Positions 38,733 to 49,421 of a stretch of 64,000 nt of DNA are shown in pieces. The DNA lies in NCBI RefSeq assembly GCF_022539665.2, contig NC_081340.1:8059357-8123356 (forward strand). Reading direction: 5' to 3'. Below the pieces are notes generated by a model. The model was not told where the DNA came from. It worked only from the letters and a program-made list of their open reading frames with translations, and did no database searches. Made by a program: the position numbers and the translations under genes. Source of the DNA: Daphnia carinata. Taxonomy: Eukaryota > Arthropoda > Branchiopoda > Diplostraca > Daphniidae. Each line of letters starts with the position of its first letter. The first letter of the stretch is position 1.

Positions 38733-41239
38733 CAGCAAGACCCATCAATGAATTACCTATTTTATTTTTATTTTGTTTTACCCATAATTTTTTACCCATT
38801 GAATAATTTGTTCACATATCGGATTCTATTCTGCTTTTGGGTTCACTTCTGTACCTCTTTCCCCAAGTTGACCTCATTACGTGTTCCCATCCATGCGTTG
38901 AGGCTCACTTGATTATAATTTTTGTTCTTTAAATTTTGTGTCCAATTTTCATTCTGAGCGACGCCCAAATAATTTTGAAGAAATACAGATTTTGGTACGG
39001 TTGGTTAAGTATTTCACAATTGGCACGGATTTGTGTGTGTGTGTTACTGATGTTGGTGGACCTACTGCACGAGAGCCGCAACATGAATTTACCTTTCCCA
39101 ACAATACAAAACTTACCATTGTAAACCCGAAAGACAACCAGCCATCTCCTTGTTTTAATTTGGTTTTTACATAGTATCTTGCTGTGCGAGAGAAAACTAA
39201 AAAGTTGTGTCTTAAATTGAATTCGCCTCCCATTTTGAAATATATGGTAACGTTGCTTCAATTTTGTGAACCGCTATCAGTCGCCATTTGCTAGTTCGTT
39301 GTAGTGTGTGAAACATGTGGTGTGCATCTGACGGGTGAAATAATGGACACATCATGCAGCAATGGTAAAGTAATATTTGAGTGAATGTTTCGTCAAGAAA
39401 ACATTGTTAACCAAAGACATTGCTTCTTATTCTAACAAAAACATTGTTCCACAAGAAACTTTAGTTTGAGAATACCTAACGATATTTGAAACACCTTTTT
39501 AAATTACAAAATGAATGGCACATTATTAAGAAGAAACTATAAGAAGTAATTCTTTTCATGCTGAGTCATTGTTTGTTTCTTTCTAAATTTTAGGGAATAT
39601 CACAAGTTGTGAACAAGACGTGGTGCCTTGGCCCTCGTTCTCTCATCTCCATGCCAGATGGCCATTAAGAAGGATCATAAATGTGTGGCAATATCATTCT
39701 TCCATATTCCACTATTGTATTATTCTTTGCCATTATTTTCATCTCATGCCATGATTGCAAGAAGAATTTATTTGCTTGCTATCATGGAAGGTAACTTGTG
39801 TCCTTAAAAGTAAGCACGACAGGCACATTGAGATAATGGTTATTGCTACCTTCTTGCTTTTTAAAAAAGGCATCAAGCCAAACTGCTCAACCATGCAGTT
39901 AGGCTTTGTACTTTTTTTAAAATTAGAATTAATGAAATAAAACAAAGCTTCTCATTTCAATCATTTCAGGATTGTGGAGACAAACGTGGTTCCAGCGGTT
40001 TCCTTAGTTAGGCAAGTCGTTTAATAATGCCTTGGTGTTACAATTATTTTTAATTAAAAATGTTTTCATTCACGACATTTGCAGGTTCTGAGCAGTGAGA
40101 AACGATTGTTGCTGATGTAGAGTTTTGTAACGGTGGACCCCACAGTCTATGACAGACACAAGTAGGACAGAAAATTCCATCTTCATCACTAACAAAGAAA
40201 AAGGGAGGTTTGCATTTGAAGGTTAGGTTAGAAACAAAACAACAATAAAACCATTTGCTGATACTACCTTTCATACATTGTTATCACAAATAGGAGCAGT
40301 ACATATTGGCAGCCATGTAGCTTTGTAGTTGCTTCGAAGAATTTTTTTCCTTGTCTGGTGATTGGTTGGTAATGCTGCCCATTCTATTGTTAACTTTTTT
40401 CTGTAGGTTAATGCTATAAAACATTTATTTTAGGACTTTGAATACTGCCTATCCTTATAGCCATGGAACACTTGACATTGACTCCATTTACACTTGCAGA
40501 GACAAAAACGAACATATTTGCAACAAGTATTTTCTTGTGACCATGAAACAAAAAATTGTGAATTTTTTAAAGTACCTATATTTAGAAGACATCTAGCGGA
40601 GGAATTGCTTGTTACTGAGTACTCTACTGAACTGTCAATTTGTTCGTTGTCAGGGGGCTATATCGAGTTTGGTTGCCATAATAATGGTTGCCTCGCGAAT
40701 TGGAAATGCTTTGCCGAATCCCAGGATATCGCCAAGTGTGCCATATTGTCATAATCGTTTTTCTCCTTAAGATGGTTACCAATGTGCAGTTGAATTCTAA
40801 AAGGTAAAAGCACAAGTTCTTGGTGAAAACTTGTTGTGCAGCATACCACACCATTAATAGCTTATTGAAAAGTTCTGGTTACTTTCTGCTTTGTTTCCAG
40901 GTTTTGTTTGATATGCAATATTTAAAGAACCGACGTTGGCACCAGCTTGATGGGAAAAAGTCATTTCCAATGTGGTAGGAGATTTATCTAGAATTGCATT
41001 AACATTCTAATTAAACACGAGAAATTTTCTAAGGCAGGGAAACCTTGATTTATTTGGTGATAGTCGGATGGTTTTCCTGAAGTTGCAGTTTTAAATAACC
41101 TTTCAAAGCCTAACTCATCTTCGTAGAAAGGGGCATGTAAGTAAACAAGAAGCATTTTCTGCTTTTTTGCTAACTATATCTAACCTACATAATTTTCTGT
41201 TCAATAGTTAATGTTTTTTTTGTTTTTTTTAAATTAAGG
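38733..41239. other. AT-rich region without a supported gene
   Basis: I see only weak signals here. A possible small exon pair on the plus strand (39343-39364 joined to 39594 onward) reads in frame for about 60 codons but matches nothing I recognise. Short open frames near 40494-40754 lack support. The left arm of the inverted repeat begins near 41240. Confidence 0.4.
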
Positions 41240-41974
41240 TGAAAAGTAACGCTGGCTCTGTAAATGTTCTTGGTTTGGGGCAAGACATTGAATAAATTGT
41301 GATGATTGGATGGACAACATGGAATTCCTACACTTTATTCATATTCCCCAAATGGTATTTAAAATTCAAAAATTGAAGTGCATATCTGGGCTCCCTTCCT
41401 TTCCGTAGCCCCGTTTCCCCTTGACTCGTAATAAGCCCGTAGGGGGTCATGCCCCTACTGTACGGTATATATAAAAACATCATATACCGAGGTTTGGAGG
41501 GCTCTGGCCGGAAAGGGGACGTGGAGGTCCGCTTAGTCCGATGATGTGTTCACGGAGGGCGACGTGGCTACCCACAAATCCGAACTAAAGGTTAATCGCT
41601 CCAGTAAAAATGTTCCATATCTTCGGCTCTTCTTCCGGCTTCTCTTAGCCAATCACCGGGTAATCTCCCCGGTGGGTCAACAAGGCAGTGTCTCCCCCTG
41701 CCTGGGTTGACGGCAACTTTTGAAAGGGCTGTTGTGCCTTTTTAAAGTTGCAAAAATAATTCTAATGTGCAGAGAATTGTCAATAAAATTTTTTAAATTA
41801 AATATTTTTGCAAAATTTGTTTCTTTCATTGCCTGTGTTCGCTGCGTTCACACATCACATTTATCAACTTTCTTTTTTTTATTTTGGTTTGCTCAATTCA
41901 CCTTTATTGTTTTTGCCACGTTTGATGGTAAGCATTGTTTCCATTGGTTTATCGTTTATCTGTAAGCATTCAAT

Positions 41975-42045
41975 TATTATCCAGGGATCGAACCCTGGAT
42001 GTTTGGCGTACCGCGCCGATGCTCTACCAATGAGCCATGAATCAT
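41975..42045 (-). repeat. tRNA-like module 4 (intact T-arm)
   Basis: The minus strand reads D-arm GGCTCATTGGTAGAGC, an anticodon-like arm, and a perfect T-arm CCAGGGTTCGATCCCTGG, with good A and B boxes for RNA polymerase III. No matching acceptor stem is found, so it is tRNA-derived rather than a tRNA. It begins exactly at the inner edge of the left arm. Confidence 0.6.
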
Positions 42046-42167
42046 ATGATGATAAGTTGGCTTTTTTCTAGTCACTTGCGGACTTGCATTTACACTTAGA
42101 ATAAAACTGATATGCAATACTGAAAAAATTATTTTCTACATTTATTCGGTTTCATTTTTAAACATCT

Positions 42168-42235
42168 ATTGAGGTTTGAACCCAGGGTAACAGATATCGT
42201 AGCTAGAGACTCTACCACAGAGCTATGGTACCGAC
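42168..42235 (-). repeat. tRNA-like module 5
   Basis: The minus strand shows D-arm AGCTCTGTGGTAGAGT and B box GGGTTCAAACC. The acceptor ends do not pair. It corresponds in position to module 2 of the older copy. Confidence 0.55.
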
Positions 42236-42330
42236 GAAAGCAATAGACAGATAAACATATAGTTGTGAAGGACTGCATAAACATCCTAGACGATAACGTA
42301 TGATATGCGATAATAACGAATTTATATATA

Positions 42331-42398
42331 TCTCGTGGCTCAATGTTAGAGCATCGGCTTTGCACGCTGAATGTCTGGGGATCGGTTCCCATACGAGT
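42331..42398 (+). repeat. tRNA-like module 6, closest to a real tRNA
   Basis: The ends CTCGT and ACGAG pair, the D-arm GCTCAATGTTAGAGC is intact, and the anticodon arm TCGGC-TTTGCAC-GCTGA forms five pairs with one G-T. The loop would give anticodon TGC (Ala). The T-arm is irregular (four pairs, eight-base loop, GGATCGGTTCC) and the acceptor stem is short. It could be a decayed tRNA-Ala or a SINE head. Confidence 0.55.
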
Positions 42399-43527
42399 AA
42401 AATAAAATACAAATACAAAATTACTTCATAAAATATCCATGCATTACACGTTGATCCTTGAATCTAAGTTGAAGAATTCAATGGGTGTAATAAATAATAA
42501 TTGAATACTTACAGATAAACGATAAACCAATGGAAACAATGCTTACCGTCAAATGTGACAAAAACAAATAAAGCAAAGCAAAAAAAAAAAAAGTTGATAA
42601 ATGTAATGGCTGAACACAGACAATGAAAGAAACAAATTTAGCAAAAAAAAATTTTATTAAAAATTTTTTTATTGACAATTCTCTGCACATTAGAATTATT
42701 TTTGCAACTTTAAAAAGGCACAATAGCCCTTTCAAAAGTTGCCGTCAACCCAGGCAGGGGGAGACACTGCCTTGTTGACCCACCGGGGAGATTACCCGGT
42801 GATTGGCTAAGAGAAGCCGGAAGAAGAGCCGAAGATATGGAACATTTTTACTGGAGCGATTAACCTTTAGTTCGGATTTGTGGGTAGCCACGTCGCCCTC
42901 CGTGAACACATCATCGGACTAAGCGGACCTCCACGTCCCCTTTCCGGCCAGAGCCCTCCAAACCTCGGTATATGTTGTTTTTATATATACCGTACAGTAG
43001 GGGCATGACCCCCTACGGGCTTATTACGAGTCAAGGGGAAACGGGGCTACGGAAAGGAAGGGAGCCCAGATATGCACTTCAATTTTAAATATAAAATACC
43101 GTCTCGGGAATCCAGATTAAGTATAGAAATGTCATGTCATCCATTCAATCATTACAATTTATTCAGTGTCTTGCCCCAACCAAGAATCTTTTCAGATCCC
43201 ATGTTACTATTAACCTATGCTGAGAAAAGAAAAACACCATTAAGCATCTCAATTGTTGCTCATGTGACTTACATGACTTATAGATTCAACTTCTGGCAGA
43301 AGCTTGGGAAAGGCCATACAAATTGCAGATGAAAATCATTGTATAAGGCTCTTGAATGATAAAATAGCACCCCTAGAATGTTGCATTGTTGATAGTTGTG
43401 TTCCCAGTATGCTGAAAATCCTTTCCTATTGGATAAATTTCTTTTTTAGATTAGACATGGTTGGCAAAAAGCAGGTGAAATGCTTTGTCATAAATTCAAA
43501 AAATTTTCAAGAAAATTCCTTTCATAC

Positions 43528-44538
43528 CTAAAAAGTCCATGTATGATGTTCATCGCTGCAATGCCAACGAAATGAAACATCTTTAGGGCCATTTAAGTAC
43601 CCAGCTTCACCAACACTCTGAACGTAAAGGACAAGTTGTTCTTTAGCAAGAGAAGCAGAATTATTTGAGGCTTCTAGCTGTGACAGAACTATAAAGGATT
43701 GCTGTTACACAGGATTCATTCACACAAGATGGTACTTCTCATTAGACAATTTGCATACTCTATTACTTTACCTCATACCTTAATGGTAATGCACTTTCAG
43801 TGTTTTTCAACTGTAGGCTCACTCTTCCATCCTGTAACACTTCCAGACTTGACTTGATCCCCCACTAAAATTCTGTGAATGCAAAATAATAGCATTAAAA
43901 ATACTTTTTCGATAGACAAAAAACCGAAAAGTACCTAATTCATGTTTTATGTTGAACTCGTGCTATTTCTGGGTTTCCGTACCACACCCATTTTCAGCCC
44001 AAATATGGTCCCACAATTGTTCACTTCCTTCGCTGCATGGACTTATTACTAACAATTCTTTTAGTGCAGCACTAACAGAATTTAACTTTAACACACTGTC
44101 AGGTGGTAGACTGAATAACTAAACAATAAATAATTGTTTGTTAAATTCTATACTTATTTTGAATTCTTATTTGAAAAGTTTAGGTACCTGACTGTGTTCA
44201 CCTAATGCCAATTCATCCTCATGTTCAGTTAGGGATGAGTTTGGAAAAACCTTTTTCACTGTTTGGAAACTGTTCCGTTCCAATTTGTTCTTTTCCCCTA
44301 GCTGAGCTTGTAGACTCAAAATTTGAGCTACAAAACACAAATGAATAAAAGCAAATAAATAGAATCATTACGTATTAGGCCTTACCATCCTTAGCTTTGC
44401 TGTTATCTAATATTTTGTGTTGTTCCAATAATTGGGCCTGCAGCTTCATAATTTGATCTAATAAACAATAATTAATAATTGAAAACCAATATAATAACGT
44501 TTATACTTACCATCCTTTTGTTGTATTATCTTATCCAT
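43528..44538 (-). CDS. hypothetical coiled-coil protein (tentative gene model)
   Basis: Minus-strand exons with consistent phases are 44511-44538 (start M-D-K), 44386-44457, 44188-44327, a fourth from 44118, then 43772-43864 and 43528-43701 ending at TAG. The first three form a heptad-rich coiled coil (Q-I-M-K-L-Q-A-Q-L-L, Q-I-L-S-L-Q-A-Q-L). The last two also look coding (L-Q-D-G-R-V-S-L-Q-L; L-V-L-Y-V-Q-S-V-G-E-A-G-Y). The join from the fourth exon (open to TAG about 43968) to 43864 is unsolved: I find no donor in the required phase, so it is either mis-modelled or a decayed gene. I recognise no family. Its 3' flank, with AATAAA on the minus strand at 43158-43163, falls inside the right arm of the inverted repeat. 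Confidence 0.4.
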
Positions 44539-47500
44539 TTTTCAATTGTTCCTCCAGCCATGCGTTATTCTCCATCCACGCTAATGAACTAACTGCGAAT
44601 GGCATCATATGGACTGAAATTGCCTACGCTAGTAATAACGAGTCTGAGCGGTAGATGGCTACGTGTCGGAAAAAAGAAAAAAGTGTAAAACTGAAAGTTT
44701 TTTTTTTTTTTTTTTTTTGGCGAAACTTTTTTTTTTTTGTGTAAAACGGATTGCCATACTAGGCACCTGCTTACAATTTCCCTTCCATTCCAATTTTTGA
44801 AAACCATGAAAACGTCATATATCACACGTTTATTACCTGCAATGAAATCATTTAAAAATTGTTATCTTAGCATATTTGATTAAGATGAGAACAAAATTGG
44901 AAAATAATTTTATAACAGGATTTTTCAAAAGAATTCCGCTTGATTGAACGAAGATTTACGATATGTTAACCCCTGTGACAATCAACATTTGAATAAGAAA
45001 TGATGTTCTCGCACTGACGCCATTATCCAAACACTCATCGTAAAACCGAAGCATAATCATGGCTTCGATGAAGATGCAATGTACAATCTTGTATTAGGAA
45101 TACTTATTCTCTCAATTATAGGCACTTTAAAGATCAGTACATAATCGCTAGCCTTAACAGCGTCATTCTACATAGCGTGTATAGTAAACAACCTTACAAG
45201 CAATTCACAACGACTACACTAACATTCGGGATAGACGTAAAGTACATCATATAACGATGATCTGAATACTGATGGTGAATTTCGTGGCCGCCTAGAAAGC
45301 AGAATGTATCGGCGAATAAGCACAGCAATAAAATATTACCGTCAAGCAGATGAATTCTATGCTCGAACTTACTTCATACTCATGAAACGCCGAACTACTG
45401 CACACAAACTCATTCACCAGGACGATCTGCGGAGATTGACAAGTTCCATTAGTCCCACTATCAAGATAATTTCACCAAACAATATTATTCGGAAGCAACG
45501 TAAGAAAATTGATGTATAAGGCGAATCGACCCAAGTAATTTTTTCAAGTTACTTGAGTGTCTGTCCCTCGTTTGTTGATTTCAGCCCCGAAACAAAATGG
45601 AATCGCAGAGGTAAGTCAATCCACTAAAGCCGTTTCTATGAGAAGGGCGCTAACAGAAAAAAGAAATCTTCACATGCAATTGAAAACTCACCTGAGAAAC
45701 GTAATGATTTGATCTATGGTACGTTCCACCAACATTCAATTTGTGATTGAAGCACCTTAGTACAGCATGCAGGAACTGACAACACTCGGAAAACACCTGG
45801 ACAAAATAGTGGGGAAAAAAATTATCTTCGAATACTTGTAAACCTTCATGCCAAGTAACAGAACCACATCAGACTGCGAGGAGTTATTTTAATCATAAAT
45901 TTCATTAAAACTTTTGCGAACCACCCATGTATCATCATTTGCAAAAAATTCCACTAAAGCCTATAAATAACAAATTACCAAGGTAGATGAATTCCAGCGA
46001 TAAATTTGGCAAATGTGCTAGCATGCTACAACCAAGCTCCTCCACGCAATTTAGGAATTGAATAAGGGTTCACGATGCAATTTCTGAAAAGGAGAAAATG
46101 TGAAAGAGATCGGGTAAATTTCATTTGTCTCACAATGATGACCCTCAACACGCCCAGAGCAGCACAATAAACTAAAATCGGAATCAACAATCGAGGTCAT
46201 CAGTTCGCCCTAGTTCAAGCAAAGTCTTTTTTCATGCTTACTAAGCTCAGTAACCATACAAATCATCACTTGACCGTCTAATACACAACCGAATCACACT
46301 ATCTCGCCATCTACACATTTCCTATGATATGTGCAAGACTTATCAAAGTCTATCAATAATCATTGCAACTTACTGGCTGTTTGCAGAACTGCTACCAAGG
46401 GTGACGAGACCATGTTTGTAGCTGTGATTTTCCATTAGTTAACTGATCAGCATCAGTTCAAAGCCTTCCTTATTAAAAAAATTCAGACAAACATGTTAAT
46501 AATGGAAAAGCCAAAACTAGTGTTTTGAAAGTCATCAACAATAAACTAAATTCTGCAGGACAAAGTCATTTGGGCTATAAATGAACTGATGGTTGGGTAA
46601 GCATACCAGTAAAAAGAAAAATGCACCTCAACTATAGCTAGAGGAGCAATAAATTAAAAATACCCATAAAGATCTAGTGACAATCAGTTGGTCTACACAC
46701 TGTGCAAATAAGCAAGCAGACTAAGTTTCTTTAACAGCATCCCCAAAAAATACAAACTTTCAAACCACCCATCATTATCTCTAAACACCAAATGTATCAA
46801 CATTAAGAATTACCTAACATCCAACAAAAAACGGCCAAAACTTATCACCACCTAACCTCTTGAACCGAAGAATTGGCCAAACATCCATTGTGATTCTAGA
46901 AAAATCAAAAGGGGGAAATGTGGTATAGCACTAAATACAGAATAATCTTAAACCTCTTTCAATTTAGTAACCATGAATAATCACTTGACTATCTCATGTC
47001 AAATGTCAAAAAAGAATTAACAAAACCATTAATTAAAAACATGTTCTCATGAACCATTTGCACATTGCTAATAGTAAATGGAACATTGAATAGGTTTACA
47101 TTTAAACCAGGCATTTTTTATGCAAATATATTCAGCAAAACGGACCACAATTTTCTAACAACTTAGTCAATAAATTGTAACTTACTAGCTTTGGTTACTA
47201 CTACCACCAAGAACGAGCACAGCAGAAGTGACATCCCCGTTTTCGTCAACTCAACAGCAAGCAATTGATCAGCGTTGCCATGAAGCTTTTTGCATTGAAA
47301 AGCAATTTAACGAAACTGTCAACATTTATGAATTTTCTAATGAAAGAAGTACCAGCATAATTTTAAATTTGTACGTTTGAATTTTCCAATTTTACCAAAA
47401 TGCATAAGTATTAAATGCCTATCGTCCAATCAGCATTCAGGTTTCAGAAGTAAGCTCTATTGGTTGATTTGGAGCCGCCATTTTTTAGGTAGGTTTTAGG

Positions 47501-47876
47501 TAGGCTAGGTGCGCATCAGTTTACACCGAATTTATCGAACCGAACCGCTTGAAAATTACCTAGATTGTAAATGATTCATTCTTGTTCGGAAAGGGCAGAG
47601 CGCGTCCTCTAGATACAGCCAATCGGGGCATAGGTTAAAGTAAACTGGGTTTTAAAATAATAACTTAAACTCAGTGGCTATATGTTGATTCAAGTTAACC
47701 ATACAAAGCAAAAAGCCGTGAATTGTATTTTTCAGTAGAACTTTTATTCAAAAACTATTTATATTTATATGCTAAGACCTTTAGCAAATTTACGTCATTT
47801 ACATTACAAACATTTTCTGATTATTGAGCGATGTCAACGTTGAGGGATTTTGAGGTGAGCTGAGAGTGCACCTCGT
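44539..47876. other. AT-rich region, degenerate tandem repeats, no gene seen
   Basis: T runs lie at 44699-44718 and 44728-44739. Between about 45.9 and 47.3 kb, blocks recur roughly 720-850 nt apart in diverged form, for example AAACCACCCAT at 45918 and 46761, AGTAACCAT..AATCA.CACTTGAC near 46249 and 46967, and CAACTTACT/TAACTTACT near 46366 and 47180. A 71-codon open frame at 45304 (plus) is lysine/isoleucine-rich and unsupported. Confidence 0.4.
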
Positions 47877-48479
47877 CTACTTGAAGTAAGGTGGACGGGA
47901 GGCATAGATGCCGTTGTAAGGAATCGATTCATGGGGATTATTAACAATATAGACAGGAATAGGTTTGATGGTGGTTGTTCGTCGCCTTCGTTCTTCAATC
48001 CAAAGGCGGAAATGGTCAAAAGCAGACCAGTTCCAAAATTTCAATGCCTCTACAGTATGACCGAACGACCGAGCTTGGCTTTGTTGCACATCATCTGGGC
48101 TTTGATCGTCAACTTCATTCTCAATCGACGGAGTAGCAAAACCATCTATTGCAATTAGGTGAAAGGTAAACTTGTTTTTTAAATGCCTCAGTGTAAGACT
48201 AGAAAAAATAGACGAGATTTACTTGCACGATGAAATTCTTCTATTTCATCCTGGGTAACGACATTCGCAACCATGAATGCATCCTCAATAGTGTGATCCT
48301 CTCGCATATTAATATCATTTGCTTGAGATCCAGAAATACGGAAAAGTTCAGAAAATTGAACGAAGAAACATAGCAGCATTGCGACAATAACAATCTAAAA
48401 AAAAGTGTGTTAGCTTAAACCCCTCAAAAATTCTTAGCTTTATACACTGAAGTGTTTGACTTACCTTGGAGCAGTCCAT
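47877..48479 (-). CDS. small secreted protein, 151 aa, unknown function
   Basis: Three minus-strand exons, 48465-48479, 48223-48394 and 47877-48145, splice in frame (introns 70 and 77 nt, GT-AG). The protein starts M-D-C-S-K followed by a strongly hydrophobic stretch (I-V-I-V-A-M-L-L-C-F-F-V) typical of a signal peptide. An acidic middle follows, then an R-R-R-R cluster, then a Pro/Tyr-rich C-terminus (I-P-V-Y-I-V-N-N-P; R-P-P-Y-F-K at the end). No cysteine framework or catalytic motif is present after the signal. The polybasic site could be a proprotein-convertase site releasing a 34-residue peptide, but a cuticle or lineage-specific secreted protein is equally possible. A TATA box and initiator lie just upstream. 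Confidence 0.7.
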
Positions 48480-48535
48480 TTTTTTCCGGAGAAGTACCGT
48501 ATATGCAGTGTTAACTTGACGAAAGGCAAACAAAT

Positions 48536-48574
48536 GACTGATAAAGCCAGTTGAAATGTTACAGCTTTTATATT
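48536..48574 (-). promoter_or_regulatory. TATA plus TCAGT initiator of the small secreted gene
   Basis: On the minus strand ATATAAAAG lies at about 48565-48574 and the initiator TATCAGTC at about 48536-48543, about 30 nt apart. The start codon is 57 nt further on. The arrangement matches the promoter of unit A. Confidence 0.55.
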
Positions 48575-48679
48575 TAAACCATAAGAAGGGATGTGTCCTC
48601 GCTTCGAATTATTCGTAATTTCAGTAACAGCAGTCCAAATCTTTTTACGAGGTCGGAGGATGGAAGTCCCAACAAGCAT

Positions 48680-49421
48680 CTAAGCTCAGGTGTCGCAGAT
48701 CGAAGAATTTATTGGCTCCTAAGGGAGTTACACAAGGACGTATCACCCACTACATTCAATATTTGACCATGATAAACCACAACCATTTCTTCGTGATCCC
48801 CACAGGGTCTATTTACGTATATCGATCATAGCTCTATTTATTTGAAACCAAATTAGAAGATGGGCTGTAACATTTCTTGGGGTTTCGTGTATATAGGATT
48901 CTGTGTATATAACCATTCGATTGAAAGAATAGTACATCTGTTTTTTTTTCTTGAAAAAAATTATAATGAAAGAGACGCGCATGACAATATAGTGATCCCC
49001 GAATCCCTAATATTTTTTGGCGTTTCGAGTTCCTCGTGCAATCGGTTTCAATTTCTTCACGTTAATGCGATCATTGATTAGTCAATCAGCCTAAGATAAA
49101 AATTAAGGGTTGCCCCGGTACATAATAAATGTCTTAATACGCAAACCACACTCAGATAATTCGGCATCCATTCTTCTCTACATGAATCGAAATGTTTCTG
49201 GTCAAATAGACACGATCTACGTTGACATGATGCCGAATATACAGTTAGCCGGGAGAAAGCCAATCGACCTCATTGGCAACGCAGAAGAAAGAGACGCGTG
49301 CATGTACAGAATAAATTTTGGGATCATGAAATGGTTGTCAGAATGAGGAGTAAAGCAGGAACGATGACTGAAAAATAAAAATAAAAGAATATTATAAAAA
49401 AAAAACACGTTCTGTTTTAAG
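48680..49421. other. intergenic, no gene seen
   Basis: This lies between the promoter side of the small secreted gene and the stop codon of the peroxidase gene (minus strand). It is AT-rich with short unsupported open frames on both strands. The 3' UTR of the peroxidase should start at 49421 and run leftward; no AATAAA is obvious close by. Confidence 0.5.

Larger units (their letters stand above)
41240..43205. mobile_element. composite inverted-repeat element with tRNA-like spacer
   Basis: Left arm 41240-41980 and right arm 42494-43205 are reverse complements along almost their full length with scattered differences and short indels. The 513-nt spacer 41981-42493 holds three tRNA-like modules. 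Each arm contains a GC-richer block with hairpins (for example a nested stem GTCAAC..GGCAG/CTGCC..GTTGAC, and ACCGGG/CCCGGT-type pairing) and a TATATA palindrome. The arms read as near-identical short open frames (41720 plus; 42735 minus) but without recognisable protein motifs. There is no transposase, so it is a non-autonomous foldback or an inverted duplication of a SINE-like repeat. Confidence 0.7.

Noticed and set aside
39343-39780. Two-exon plus-strand frame starting M-D-T-S-C-S
   Set aside because: In-frame splice exists, but the protein is short, unrecognised, and in an area of repeats.
41500-41640. Hammerhead-type ribozyme in the arm (CCGATGATG ... context)
   Set aside because: The conserved CTGATGA and GAAA core could not be found in the right arrangement on either strand.
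41720-41965. Protein-coding gene in the inverted-repeat arm (also 42478-42735 minus)
   Set aside because: Both copies are Phe/Leu-rich, differ by indels that change the frame, and show no known domain.
42331-42398. Functional tRNA-Ala(TGC) gene
   Set aside because: T-arm irregular, acceptor stem only five pairs, and the unit recurs as part of a composite repeat; treated as tRNA-derived.
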